This document shows positions 37,878 through 48,623 of a DNA stretch of 64,000 nucleotides, in pieces. Origin of the DNA: an uncultured Prevotellaceae bacterium (GTDB lineage Bacteria > Bacteroidota > Bacteroidia > Bacteroidales > Bacteroidaceae); NCBI GenBank assembly GCA_947169115.1, contig CAMVOK010000002.1, positions 1 to 64,000 on the forward strand, written 5' to 3'. The notes beneath the pieces are model-generated. The model was not told the origin of the DNA. It was given only the letters and a program-made list of their open reading frames with translations, and did no database searches. The position numbers and the translations under genes were made by a program. Each line of letters begins with the position of its first letter. The first letter of the stretch is position 1.

Positions 37878-38381
37878 ATGATAGTTAGTATTAGCGAAAA
37901 AGACATTATCGATGCTGCTCAGAAGGGCAGCGATGCCTTTGTGGATTTAGTGGCCCAAAAGACCCTGCAAGCCATTGGCGGACAGTTGACGGCTGACACT
38001 ATGCCGTCGTTGACTGCCGACCAAATAACACTACTGGCCTATCAAATCCTGAAACAGGAGGTTATGGAGGGTGGTTTCATACAACTCATCCATAACGGCT
38101 ATGGTTCTTTTATCTTCCTCAATCCCTTCGCTAAAGCCATGCGACTGGTTGGTGCTAAGGAACTTACGGATTTGATATACGAAGGCAGAAAACTCTTTGA
38201 GAAGTACGGAGACGAGCTGACAGGAGATTGTACGGACGAGGAGTTTATGGCATTGTATGAGCAATATGAGGAGTTCGATGAATTAGACGATGCCTTTATC
38301 GAGATGGAGCCCGAGGTGACAGACATTCTGGCTCACTACATCGATGAACGCATAGATAAGTTTGTGAAGGTGGAAAAGTGA
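37878..38381 (+). CDS. Conserved hypothetical protein
   Basis: Intact ORF upstream of and overlapping smpB; TACTTTTG promoter at 37862-37869. Confidence 0.75.
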   Translation: MIVSISEKDIIDAAQKGSDAFVDLVAQKTLQAIGGQLTADTMPSLTADQITLLAYQILKQEVMEGGFIQLIHNGYGSFIFLNPFAKAMRLVGAKELTDLIYEGRKLFEKYGDELTGDCTDEEFMALYEQYEEFDELDDAFIEMEPEVTDILAHYIDERIDKFVKVEK

Positions 38382-38854
38382 TGGCAGCAAAGAAGGAATT
38401 TGTAAGTAAGGTAAACATCAAGAACAAGAGAGCGGCATTCGACTTCTTGTTGCTGGATGACTATACGGCTGGCATTGTACTTACCGGAACTGAAATCAAG
38501 AGCATCCGTGCCGGAAAGGCCAGTTTGGTGGATACATATTGCTTGATTATCAATGGTGAGGTGTGGGTGAAGAACATGTACATTGCCCACTACGAACACG
38601 GTTCGTATAACAACCATGTGGAACGTCGCGACCGCAAGCTCCTGCTCAACAGACGTGAAATCCGAAAACTCGCCTCTGCCGTCAAGGCACCGGGGTTCAG
38701 CATTGTTCCTACCTTATTATATATAGATGAGAACGGACGTGCAAAGCTCGACATCAGTGTAGCCCGAGGCAAGAAGGAATATGACAAGCGCGAGACGCTG
38801 AAGGAAAAAGAAGACCGAAAGGAAATTGCCAGAAAATTTAAGAGAATTTTCTGA
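38381..38854 (+). CDS. smpB: SsrA-binding protein SmpB
   Basis: [40 protein letters not shown]. Confidence 0.95.
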   Translation: MAAKKEFVSKVNIKNKRAAFDFLLLDDYTAGIVLTGTEIKSIRAGKASLVDTYCLIINGEVWVKNMYIAHYEHGSYNNHVERRDRKLLLNRREIRKLASAVKAPGFSIVPTLLYIDENGRAKLDISVARGKKEYDKRETLKEKEDRKEIARKFKRIF

Positions 38855-38884
38855 CAATTTCCTGCACGATTGTAAAGACAACAA

Positions 38885-41791
38885 ATGAAAAGAAATAGCA
38901 CAGACAACTCTGCACTCTGCACTTTGAACTCTGAACTCAATACTTTGCACTCTGAACTGGCAAAGAGGATTCTTTGCCTCGACGGTGCAATGGGTACCAT
39001 GCTGCCACGCGGCAAGGGGCTGGGCGATTTGCTCTGTCTGACCGAACCAGACATTATACGTGATATTCACGAACAATATCTACAGGCTGGAGCTGACCTC
39101 ATTACCACCTGTACTTTCAATGCACAACGCATTTCGCTCAGTGACTACCATGCCCAGATGCTTGTCCGTGAGATAAATCTGGCTGCGGCAAAGCTCGCAA
39201 GGGAGGTAGCCGACGAGTATTCTACACCCGAAAAACCTCGTTTCGTGTTGGGTTCTGTGGGACCAACGGGTAAGAGTTGTTCCATTAGTCCAGACGTGAA
39301 CAATCCAGCCCTGCGTTCCATCGGTTTTGATGAACTTGCAGAAGCATACGAGGAACAAATGGTGGCCTTGATAGAGGGTGGGGTAGATGCTCTTCTGATG
39401 GAGACCATTTTTGATGTTCTGAATGCCAAGGCCGGGATTTATGCGGCTGAGCGGGCCATGAAGAAGACGGGACGACGAGTGCCTCTCATGCTCAGTGTGA
39501 CCATAAGCGACAAGTCTGGTCGTACGTTGTCGGGACAGACCATTGAGGCGTTTCTTGTTTCTATTTCCCATGCCGATATTTTCAGCGTTGGCTTCAATTG
39601 TTCGTTCGGGGCTCGCGATATGTTTCCCAATCTTCGTACGTTGGCTCATTTGGCACCCTATTATATCAGTGCTTATCCCAATGCCGGACTGCCCAATGCT
39701 TTTGGTGAGTATGACCAGACCGCAGACATGATGTTGCAGGAGATGATTCCCTTTGTTGAGGAAGGACTTGTAAACATCATCGGTGGCTGTTGTGGCACTA
39801 CCCCCGAGCACATAAGGCAGATAGCCCAGTTGACAAATTCCGGCGCAAAGCCACGAGTTCGCCCCATTGATATGGCGGACATCACCCCAAACTCTACACT
39901 CATAACTCAAAACTCTGCACTGGCGAAACCCCAGCTTCGCCTCTCCGGTTTGGAACCCCTTGTCCTGACTCCAGAAATTGGATTCATCAATGTGGGTGAG
40001 CGATGCAATGTGGCAGGGAGCAGAAAGTTTCTTCGTCTGATAAATGAAGGAAACTATGAAGAGGCACTAAGTATTGCCCGCAAGCAGGTGGAAGCCGGAG
40101 CTATGGTGCTCGACATCAATATGGACGATGGTTTGCTGGACGCACGTAAGGAGATGACCACCTTTGTGAATCTTATAGGCAGCGACCCCGATATTGCCCG
40201 TGTGCCCTTGATGATTGATTCCTCTGACTGGCGGGTAATCGTGTCGGCACTGAAGTGTCTGCAAGGCAAGGCTATCGTGAATAGTATTTCGTTGAAGGAA
40301 GGGGAAGAGGTCTTCTTGAGTCATGCCCGTGAACTTCGTCAGTATGGGGCGGCAGTTGTGGTGATGTTGTTTGACGAACAAGGACAGGCAACCACCTTCG
40401 AACGCCGTATTGAGATTTGTGAGAGGGCATACCGTCTGCTGACAGAAAAGGCAGGCTTTCCTCCCTGCGATATTGTTTTTGACCCTAATGTCTTGGCTAT
40501 ATGTACGGGTATGGCAGAGCATGACTATTATGCTGAAGATTTCATCCGTACGATAGATTGGATACGTGAACATTTGCCTTTGGTTCATATCAGCGGTGGC
40601 ATAAGTAATCTCTCGTTTGCCTTCCGTGGGAATAATTTCCTGCGCGAAGCCATGCATGCCGTATTCCTGTATCATGCCCGTCAGCATGGAATGGACATGG
40701 CCATTATGAATCCGTCGGCCAAAGTCATGTATAGCGATATTCCGTCAGATTTATTGGCCATGCTGGAGGATGTAATACTTCATCCCTCAGTTGAAGCACG
40801 TGAACGATTGATAGAATATTCAACATCAGAACTTGAAACTCAGCAGAATGTAGAGGCCTCGGCTGATGTTACGCTTGAAAAACCATCCGTGGAGCAACGT
40901 CTTATTACGGCTCTACAGCGCGGCATTAGCGATAATCTGGAGGCCGATCTTGCTGAAGCCTTGCAGACATACCCACATGCTGTTGACATCATAGAAGGCC
41001 CATTGATGCAGGGGATGAAACTTGTTGGTCAATTGTTCGGGGAGGGTAAGATGTTCTTGCCCCAAGTCGTAAAGACAGCCCGTACCATGAAGCAAGCGGT
41101 GGAATTGCTAACGCAAAGTTCAGAGTTCAAAGTTCAAAGTGCAGAGTCAGCAACTCAGAACTCTAAACTCAGCACTCTAAACTCTGAACTTTGCGTCAGC
41201 AATTCTGACTCTAAACTCAGCACTCAGAATTCTGAACTTTGCGTCAGCAATTCTGAACTGGTTTCGCCAAAAGCGAAACCTACCATTTTGTTGGCTACAG
41301 TCAAGGGCGATGTGCATGATATTGGAAAGAACATTGTCGGGGTGGTGATGGCATGCAATGGCTATGAAATTATCGACATGGGTGTGATGGTTCCTGGTGA
41401 GGAGATTGTTCGCAAAGCGTGTGAGGTTAAGCCCGATATCATTGGCCTGTCGGGGCTGATAACTCCGTCTTTGGAGGAGATGACACGCGTTGTGGGCTTA
41501 TTACATGAGGCTGGCATTCATGTTCCTGTTATGATTGGAGGTGCCACTACGAGCCCGCTCCATACAGCCTTGAAAATTGCTCCGGTGTACGAAGGACCTG
41601 TAATTTGGGTTAAAGATGCCAGTCAGAACGCTCCTCTGGCTTCTCGTTTCCTCAGCGATGAAACGAAGAATGAGGCGTTTGAAAGTCTGAAACAGGAGCA
41701 GGAAGAACTTCGCCGAGGTGCATTGCGCTCAGACTCAGAACCAATACCATTTGAAGAAGCCCGTAAGCGTAAACCAAATTTCTTTGCATGA
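38885..41791 (+). CDS. metH: Cobalamin-dependent methionine synthase (Hcy, folate, B12 domains; no C-terminal activation domain seen)
   Basis: DGAMGTMLPRG; GERCNVAGSRKFLRLI; VKGDVHDIGKNIVGVV. Confidence 0.93.
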   Translation: MKRNSTDNSALCTLNSELNTLHSELAKRILCLDGAMGTMLPRGKGLGDLLCLTEPDIIRDIHEQYLQAGADLITTCTFNAQRISLSDYHAQMLVREINLAAAKLAREVADEYSTPEKPRFVLGSVGPTGKSCSISPDVNNPALRSIGFDELAEAYEEQMVALIEGGVDALLMETIFDVLNAKAGIYAAERAMKKTGRRVPLMLSVTISDKSGRTLSGQTIEAFLVSISHADIFSVGFNCSFGARDMFPNLRTLAHLAPYYISAYPNAGLPNAFGEYDQTADMMLQEMIPFVEEGLVNIIGGCCGTTPEHIRQIAQLTNSGAKPRVRPIDMADITPNSTLITQNSALAKPQLRLSGLEPLVLTPEIGFINVGERCNVAGSRKFLRLINEGNYEEALSIARKQVEAGAMVLDINMDDGLLDARKEMTTFVNLIGSDPDIARVPLMIDSSDWRVIVSALKCLQGKAIVNSISLKEGEEVFLSHARELRQYGAAVVVMLFDEQGQATTFERRIEICERAYRLLTEKAGFPPCDIVFDPNVLAICTGMAEHDYYAEDFIRTIDWIREHLPLVHISGGISNLSFAFRGNNFLREAMHAVFLYHARQHGMDMAIMNPSAKVMYSDIPSDLLAMLEDVILHPSVEARERLIEYSTSELETQQNVEASADVTLEKPSVEQRLITALQRGISDNLEADLAEALQTYPHAVDIIEGPLMQGMKLVGQLFGEGKMFLPQVVKTARTMKQAVELLTQSSEFKVQSAESATQNSKLSTLNSELCVSNSDSKLSTQNSELCVSNSELVSPKAKPTILLATVKGDVHDIGKNIVGVVMACNGYEIIDMGVMVPGEEIVRKACEVKPDIIGLSGLITPSLEEMTRVVGLLHEAGIHVPVMIGGATTSPLHTALKIAPVYEGPVIWVKDASQNAPLASRFLSDETKNEAFESLKQEQEELRRGALRSDSEPIPFEEARKRKPNFFA

Positions 41792-42324
41792 CCAAGAAAG
41801 AACTTCGTTGTTTCGTACGCCAACAAAAGGAGTCGTTGTCAGCCGATTTTCCCATCTGGTCGGCGGAAATTTGCCGTAAGATAATGGACTTGCCCGTATG
41901 GCAGAAATCCCGTGTGGTGCTTCTGTATCATGCCCTGTCAGACGAACCCGACTTGCAATCCCTAATGGACGCAGCCTTAGCGTGTGGCAAATACGTGCTT
42001 TTGCCCGTGGTGGATAATGATGATATTTTGCTGAAACCCTATGAGGGAATGGGACACATGCAGAAGGGAGCCTTTGGCATCTATGAACCAGCGGGAGCTA
42101 TATTCCCTCAGTCGCGCTATGCTGAGATTGAACTGGCTTTGATACCAGGTATGGCATTCGACCAAAGTGGTCATCGTTTGGGACGTGGACGTGGTTATTA
42201 TGACCGATTCTTGCCTCGTATCACGCAAGCCTATAAATTAGGGGTTTGTTTCCCCTTCCAGTTGTTAGATGATGTGCCTCATGAGTCCCATGACATCCCC
42301 GTTGATGGTGTCATGGAGCTATGA
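41788..42324 (+). CDS. 5-formyltetrahydrofolate cyclo-ligase
   Basis: LIPGMAFDQSGHRLGRGRGYYDRFL. Confidence 0.92.
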   Translation: MTKKELRCFVRQQKESLSADFPIWSAEICRKIMDLPVWQKSRVVLLYHALSDEPDLQSLMDAALACGKYVLLPVVDNDDILLKPYEGMGHMQKGAFGIYEPAGAIFPQSRYAEIELALIPGMAFDQSGHRLGRGRGYYDRFLPRITQAYKLGVCFPFQLLDDVPHESHDIPVDGVMEL

Positions 42325-42327
42325 ATC

Positions 42328-43605
42328 TTATTTCTGTGGCCGCTTCTGGTTGTCGTTGCCTTTTTTCCGATTGTTGAACTTTCTGTTCTTCCGGTTCTTG
42401 TCATTAAACTTCTTTCCGCCACGCTTATAGGACTTTTTTGTTTTTGCAGGTTTCCCATATTGGGGAGCCTCGCCCAGTTCTTGAGGTACCGTGTTCTTTG
42501 TTATCTCTTTTTCGAGGAAACGCTCAATGTCGCGGAAGCGGGGTTGGTCTTTCTCGTTGACAAGAGTAATGGCTTGTCCTTCTGCTCCGGCACGAGCCGT
42601 TCTTCCGATTCTGTGTACATAATCCTCTGCGTCGTGGGGGACATCGTAGTTGATGACCAGTTGGATGTCGTCAATGTCAATGCCTCGTGCCACAATGTCG
42701 GTGGCTACAAGCACATTCACTTTTTGACTTTTGAACCGGAACATGACATCGTCGCGCTCATTTTGCAGGAGGTCGCTATGCATAGCCCCGACATTAAACC
42801 CTTCGCGGCTTAGCGTAATGGACAAGTCCTTTACTTTGACCTTGGAACCGGCAAAGATAATCACCCTTTCTGGTTTCTTATGCTTGAACATCGACTTTAT
42901 GATGCCGAGTTTCTGGGCCTCGTAACATATATAGGCACTTTGGTGTATGCCATCGGCTGGTTTTGATACGGCAAGGGATATTTCTACGGGGTTATGCAGG
43001 ATGGTCTTTGCCAGTTCAACAATTTTGTCAGGCATTGTTGCTGAGAACATGATTGTCTGTCTTTCTTTCGGCAAAGCACGCTCAATCTGCATGATGTCCT
43101 CGGAGAAACCCATGTCAAGCATTCTGTCGGCCTCGTCAAGAATAAAGAAAGAAACGTGGGACAAATCGATGTTCCCCAGTGCCATGTGGGTGATGAGTCG
43201 GCCAGGTGTTGCAATGATGATGCTTGCTCCTGTGTTAAAGCCACGGACTTCTTGTTCGTATCTAATGCCATCGTTTCCCCCATACACGGCCACACTGCTA
43301 ATGTCAGGCAGATAATAGGCAAAACCCTGCATGGCTTGGTCGATTTGCTGAGCCAGTTCACGTGTGGGAGCCATGATTATGCAGTTGACGGCATCCCGTG
43401 GATAGTCCCCTTCGTCAAGCAAGGAAAGTATGGGGAGCAGATATGCTGCGGTTTTACCTGTGCCGGTTTGGGCTACTCCGATGAGGTCACGTCCTTCGAG
43501 AATAGGTGGAATGGCATGTTCCTGTATGGGGGTAGTTTCTGTGAAGCGCATGTCGTCGAGCGCATCAAGAACATTATCGGAAAGGTCTAAATCGTAGAAG
43601 TCCAT
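42328..43605 (-). CDS. DEAD-box RNA helicase
   Basis: AQTGTGKTAAYLLP, PTRELAQQI, DEAD, SAT, HRIGRTARAG. Confidence 0.95.
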   Translation of the reverse strand: MDFYDLDLSDNVLDALDDMRFTETTPIQEHAIPPILEGRDLIGVAQTGTGKTAAYLLPILSLLDEGDYPRDAVNCIIMAPTRELAQQIDQAMQGFAYYLPDISSVAVYGGNDGIRYEQEVRGFNTGASIIIATPGRLITHMALGNIDLSHVSFFILDEADRMLDMGFSEDIMQIERALPKERQTIMFSATMPDKIVELAKTILHNPVEISLAVSKPADGIHQSAYICYEAQKLGIIKSMFKHKKPERVIIFAGSKVKVKDLSITLSREGFNVGAMHSDLLQNERDDVMFRFKSQKVNVLVATDIVARGIDIDDIQLVINYDVPHDAEDYVHRIGRTARAGAEGQAITLVNEKDQPRFRDIERFLEKEITKNTVPQELGEAPQYGKPAKTKKSYKRGGKKFNDKNRKNRKFNNRKKGNDNQKRPQK

Positions 43606-43724
43606 CGGTTAGAAATATAAAATGTCAAATATTGAATGTCAAATGTAAAATGTAGCCTGCGGAATGGTAAAAGGTAAATTGTCAAATGGTAAATGGCTCA
43701 ATGCTCAATGTTCAATGTTCAATA

Positions 43725-44834
43725 TTATTTCGGAGCCTGTTTGTATAAATAGAAGGCAATGCCACTAAATAAGATGTTTGGAAGCCATACCGCAACAATT
43801 GGGGGGACATTGGCATTCGTGGCAAAGCCGGCAGTTACGGCTTGAAAGAACGCATAGGCTACGCTAAGCACCAGTCCCACACCGAGTGAGAATCCCATTC
43901 CGCCTTTTCGTTTCCTACTGGAAAGCGATACGCCAATGACTGTCATGATGAAGGCGGCAAAGGCAGACGCATAGCGTTTATAGTATTCCACCTGGAAAGG
44001 TTTGAGATTGCCCGTTCCGCGTATGCGAGCACGGTCGATGTATTCCAGAAGTTCTTTATTGGTCATGGTCTCCTGGAAGTTTCGGGTAGAAAGGAAATCG
44101 GAGGGCTCCATGACGATAACGGAGTCTATCTGATTGTGATGGGTAATACGTTCCCTTACTCCCCTCATGTCGCGTATGTTTGCATTGTTGATTTTCCAAT
44201 GGAAACGTTCGTTGGACAGGGTGTCGTATGTTATGCTTGAGGCCGTAAGGTGCGAAACCAACTTCTTCTTTTCGAACTTGTCCAACTGAAAGTGGTAGCC
44301 CGTTTTGCTGGGACCGTCGAAGTGCTCAATAAATGCGATGACACCCGTGTCAACCTGCATCTGTACGTTGTCGGCATACGTGGCATTCTTTTTCCTTCTC
44401 AGATATTGGTTCTCGAATTCCAGTCGGGTAACAGAGCCACGGGGGATAACCTCAGAACCCAGATAAAAGGTGATGGCAGCAATGACGGATGCACTAATCA
44501 GATACGGACGTAGAAGTCTGCGTAGGCTGATGCCGGCACTAATCATGGCAATGATTTCGCTGTTCCCTGCCAGTTTGCTGGTGAAGAAAATGACGGAGAT
44601 GAAAACAAACAGCGATGAGAACAGATTGGCGTAATAGGGCATGAAGTTCAGGTAATAATCGAGGATGATTTCGCTCCATGGTGCCCCGTTCTGAGTGAAC
44701 TTGTCAATCTTGTCGTTATAGTCAAATATCACCGCCACACTGATGATGAGCAGTATGGAGAAGAAATAGGTACCTAAGAATTTGCCGATAATATAGGTAT
44801 CAATTCTTTTCAGGAATGGCGGTCTCAGTCTCAT
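43725..44834 (-). CDS. LptF/LptG (YjgP/YjgQ) family permease
   Basis: IDTYIIGKFLGTYFFSILLIISVAVIFDYNDKIDKF. Confidence 0.88.
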   Translation of the reverse strand: MRLRPPFLKRIDTYIIGKFLGTYFFSILLIISVAVIFDYNDKIDKFTQNGAPWSEIILDYYLNFMPYYANLFSSLFVFISVIFFTSKLAGNSEIIAMISAGISLRRLLRPYLISASVIAAITFYLGSEVIPRGSVTRLEFENQYLRRKKNATYADNVQMQVDTGVIAFIEHFDGPSKTGYHFQLDKFEKKKLVSHLTASSITYDTLSNERFHWKINNANIRDMRGVRERITHHNQIDSVIVMEPSDFLSTRNFQETMTNKELLEYIDRARIRGTGNLKPFQVEYYKRYASAFAAFIMTVIGVSLSSRKRKGGMGFSLGVGLVLSVAYAFFQAVTAGFATNANVPPIVAVWLPNILFSGIAFYLYKQAPK

Positions 44835-44853
44835 GCTTGCATTCTTTTGTTTT

Positions 44854-45984
44854 TCAGAGTCTATTGGTCACACGCCGCATCATGATGGATTTCCAGGCAG
44901 GGAAACTTCCATCGAGAATGTGCTTCCTTGCTTCTCCGACAAGCCATAGGTAGAAGGCGAGGTTGTGTATGCTTGCAATCTCCAGAGCCAACAACTCCTG
45001 AGCCTTAAACAGGTGGTGGAGATAAGCCTTCGTATAGAATGTGTCCACGGATGCCGTACCGTTAGGGTCGATGGGCGTGAAGTCATTTTCCCATTTCTTG
45101 TTTCTTATGTTCATGATGCCTTCGCTGGTAAACAGCATGGCATTGCGTCCGTTTCTTGTGGGCATGACACAGTCAAACATGTCAATGCCACGTTCAATGC
45201 CTTCGAGCAGGTTGGCAGGTGTGCCTACGCCCATCAGGTATCGGGGTTTGTCGGTGGGTAGTATGGCATTGACGACTTCTATCATTTCATACATCACCTC
45301 TGCGGGTTCTCCTACAGCCAGCCCGCCAATGGCGTTTCCATCGGCTTCTTTAGAGGCAATAAATTCAGCGGATTGTGTGCGAAGGTCACGATAGGTGCAT
45401 CCTTGTACGATAGGGAAGAGGCTTTGTTCGTAACCGTATTTGGGTTCGGTCTCGTTGAATCGCTTCAGACAGCGGTCGAGCCATCGGTGGGTGAGTCCCA
45501 GACTTTTCTTGGCATAGTCGTAATCGCTTGTTCCTGGAGGACATTCGTCGAGAGCCATGATGATGTCGGCTCCAATGCTTCGTTCAATGTCCATGACACG
45601 TTCGGGCGAGAAGAAGTGTTTAGAGCCGTCGATATGGCTGGTGAAGTAGCATCCTTCTTCCTTTAACTTGCGAATGCCAGTCAGTGAGAACACCTGAAAA
45701 CCTCCGCTGTCCGTCAGGATGGGTCTGTCCCATCCGATAAACCGGTGCAGACCGCCTGCCTGTTCCAGAATGTCTGTGCCGGGGCGCAGGTACAGGTGAT
45801 ACGTATTTCCAAGAATAATCTGGGCTTTTACTTCTTCCTTCAAATCGCGTTGCAAAACTCCTTTCACACTACCAACAGTTCCCACGGGCATGAAGATGGG
45901 GGTTTCAATCTGCCCATGGGCTGTGGTGAGAAGGCCAGCGCGTGCGCTTGTCTTATCGTCTGTATGTATGAGTTGAAAATGCAT
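44854..45984 (-). CDS. tgt: Queuine tRNA-ribosyltransferase
   Basis: TPIFMPVGTVGSVKGV; LTDSGGFQVFSL; MGVGTPANLLEGIERGIDMFDCVMPTRNGRNA. Confidence 0.95.
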   Translation of the reverse strand: MHFQLIHTDDKTSARAGLLTTAHGQIETPIFMPVGTVGSVKGVLQRDLKEEVKAQIILGNTYHLYLRPGTDILEQAGGLHRFIGWDRPILTDSGGFQVFSLTGIRKLKEEGCYFTSHIDGSKHFFSPERVMDIERSIGADIIMALDECPPGTSDYDYAKKSLGLTHRWLDRCLKRFNETEPKYGYEQSLFPIVQGCTYRDLRTQSAEFIASKEADGNAIGGLAVGEPAEVMYEMIEVVNAILPTDKPRYLMGVGTPANLLEGIERGIDMFDCVMPTRNGRNAMLFTSEGIMNIRNKKWENDFTPIDPNGTASVDTFYTKAYLHHLFKAQELLALEIASIHNLAFYLWLVGEARKHILDGSFPAWKSIMMRRVTNRL

Positions 45985-46014
45985 ATAAATCGAAATTCGT
46001 AGTTCGTGCCGTCA

Positions 46015-48477
46015 CTAATCTTTCTTTTCCTCTGGAACGTTGAGGTTGATGGCATCCTTTACTTTTTCCTCTAACAGGGCATAGTTGAAGACATCCTGAA
46101 CCGTATCGACATAGTGGAACGTTACTCCTTTGAGGTACATTTCGGGAATGTCCTCAATGTCCTTTCGGTTGTCTTTGCAAATGATGATTTCACGTATGCC
46201 GGCGCGTTTGGCAGCCAGAATCTTTTCTTTGATGCCGCCCACGGGTAGCACCTTGCCGCGAAGGGTTATCTCGCCCGTCATCGCCAAGTAGGGGCGAACC
46301 TTCCGTTGTGTGAGGGCGGATGCGATAGAGGTGGCCATGGTAATACCTGCCGATGGACCGTCTTTGGGAGTAGCGCCTTCTGGAACATGCAGGTGGATAT
46401 TCCAATGTTCAAATACACGGGTATCAATGCCCAGTTGGTCGGCATGTGCCCTGATGTATTCCAGAGCCAGCATGGCACTTTCCTTCATCACGTCACCCAG
46501 GTTTCCTGTTATGGTCATCTTTCCTCCCTGGCCTCGGCTTAGACTGGTTTCGATGAACAGAATCTCGCCGCCCACGCTTGTCCATGCCAGTCCGGTTACA
46601 ACGCCGGCATTGTCATTCCCTTGATAGGAATCGCGATTGTAGGGCTCCTTGCCCAGCAAACGCTTTGCTGCTTCGATGTCTATGTTCAGCTCATTATAAT
46701 CCTCGTTGCGGGCAATGTTGAGGGCAATCTTGCGGAATATCTTATTTAATTGTTTTTCCAGATTTCTGACTCCGCTTTCTCGTGTGTAGTGCTCTATGAC
46801 ATATTCAATGGCAGCCTTCGACATTTTTATGTCTTTGCGCTTGGCCAGTCCGTTTGAGTCTTTGGCTTTTCGGATGAGATGCTTTCTTGCGATTTCTATC
46901 TTCTCCTCAGTGCAATAACCTGTTAACTCGATAAGTTCCATACGGTCGAGCAGTGGACGTGGAATCTGACTAATGTCATTGGCCGTCCCAATGAACATTA
47001 CCTTTGAAAGGTCGTAGTCCATGTCGAGGAAGTTGTCGTGGAAAGTAGCGTTCTGTTCCGGGTCGAGTACCTCAAGCAGAGCAGACGAGGGGTCGCCGTG
47101 AACGGTGGTTCCTCCTATCTTGTCTATTTCGTCGAGGATGAATACGGGATTGTTGCTTCCGGCCTTGATAATGTTCTTTAGGATGCGTCCGGGCATGGCA
47201 CCTATGTATGTCCTACGATGTCCTCTGATTTCTGCTTCGTCGTGCAGTCCACCCAAGGAGGCTCTGACATATTTACGTTTCAGTGCCGAGGCAATGCTAC
47301 GTCCCAGTGATGTCTTACCCACTCCGGGAGGGCCATATAGGCAGATAATGGGCGATTTCATGTCGCCGCGTAGCTTCAGTATGGCCAGGTGTTCCAATAT
47401 ACGTTCCTTTACTTCCTCCATGCCATAGTGGTCGTGGTTGAGCACGCGTTCTGCATTACCAATGTTCAGATTGTCCTCGGTGTATTCCTCCCAGGGCAAC
47501 TCCAGTATGGTTTGTAGGTGGTTGAGTTCTACGTTGTAGTCAGGGCTCTGTGGATTGATGCGTTCCAGTTTGCTCAGTCCGTTTAGGAAGGCTTCCTTGG
47601 CGTATGCGGGCATTTGTTTGGCCTCCAGTCGTGCACGCAACTGTTCGGCATCCTTTGTCGGAGTAGAGCCGCCCAGTTCGTCCTGTATGTTCTTCATCTC
47701 CTGTTGCAGGAACCATTCGCGTTGTTGGCGATTCATCTCTACCTGAGTCTGCTGAAGAATGCGGTTCTTCATGTCAACCAGGTTTTGCAGACTGTTGATT
47801 TCCTGTATCAGTTTTGCGGTTCTTTCCTTCACGATGGCCATTCGAAGCATTTCCTGCTTTTGTTCCTCGTCTATGGGAAGACTCGTGCAGAGGAAGTTAA
47901 CCATGAAAATCTCATTGGAGATGTTCAGTACGGCAAACTTGGCCTCGTTGGGCATGTCCTCGTTGGTTTCAATATAGTGGATGGCTCGTTTCCGACTGGT
48001 GTCAGCCAATACGTGGAACTCCAAATCCTGTGGGTTGGGGTAGAAGTCCTTCAACTGTTCTACGTGTGCTTTCAGGTAGGGACGTTGCTGCACGCTGTCG
48101 TGTATCATGATGCGGCTTGCCCCTTGCAGTATGGCCGTGGCCTGTCCGTCGGGCAGTTCAAGTAATTTTACCACACGGGCTGCAATGCCAATCTCATGCA
48201 GATCAGCTACGGTAGGATTCTCTGTATTGACATTCTTTTGGCAGAACGCCCCTATGAACTCTCCTGTTTCATAGGCTCGGGTAACCAGTTGCATGGAACT
48301 CTTCCGTACTATGCGGACAGGCGACATTACGCAAGGGAATAATGTCAGTGCTCGCAAGGGTAGTATGGGAAGGACTTCGGGCAAGGGTTGTTCTGTTATT
48401 TGCCGTATGTCACCCTCAAAGTCTGCGATGAAAGAAAAGGGATTTTGTATGCTGTCTTCATTCATATTCCTATACAT
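46015..48477 (-). CDS. lon: ATP-dependent protease Lon
   Basis: [34 protein letters not shown]. Confidence 0.96.
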   Translation of the reverse strand: MYRNMNEDSIQNPFSFIADFEGDIRQITEQPLPEVLPILPLRALTLFPCVMSPVRIVRKSSMQLVTRAYETGEFIGAFCQKNVNTENPTVADLHEIGIAARVVKLLELPDGQATAILQGASRIMIHDSVQQRPYLKAHVEQLKDFYPNPQDLEFHVLADTSRKRAIHYIETNEDMPNEAKFAVLNISNEIFMVNFLCTSLPIDEEQKQEMLRMAIVKERTAKLIQEINSLQNLVDMKNRILQQTQVEMNRQQREWFLQQEMKNIQDELGGSTPTKDAEQLRARLEAKQMPAYAKEAFLNGLSKLERINPQSPDYNVELNHLQTILELPWEEYTEDNLNIGNAERVLNHDHYGMEEVKERILEHLAILKLRGDMKSPIICLYGPPGVGKTSLGRSIASALKRKYVRASLGGLHDEAEIRGHRRTYIGAMPGRILKNIIKAGSNNPVFILDEIDKIGGTTVHGDPSSALLEVLDPEQNATFHDNFLDMDYDLSKVMFIGTANDISQIPRPLLDRMELIELTGYCTEEKIEIARKHLIRKAKDSNGLAKRKDIKMSKAAIEYVIEHYTRESGVRNLEKQLNKIFRKIALNIARNEDYNELNIDIEAAKRLLGKEPYNRDSYQGNDNAGVVTGLAWTSVGGEILFIETSLSRGQGGKMTITGNLGDVMKESAMLALEYIRAHADQLGIDTRVFEHWNIHLHVPEGATPKDGPSAGITMATSIASALTQRKVRPYLAMTGEITLRGKVLPVGGIKEKILAAKRAGIREIIICKDNRKDIEDIPEMYLKGVTFHYVDTVQDVFNYALLEEKVKDAINLNVPEEKKD

Positions 48478-48607
48478 TATATAAATAAGGCGTGCAAAGA
48501 TACGACAATAAATTAAGAATTAAAAATTCTTGCTCCATTTTGTTGTGCAATCGTGGCTATGCATCCTGTTAAAAATTTAAAAATTGAATTGGTATGGGTA
48601 TTTTTGC

Positions 48608-48615
48608 TATCTTTG
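48608..48615 (+). promoter_or_regulatory. Bacteroidetes -7 element TATCTTTG
   Basis: TAnnTTTG match ~8 nt before the radical SAM start codon. Confidence 0.65.
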
Positions 48616-48623
48616 CGACTGCT

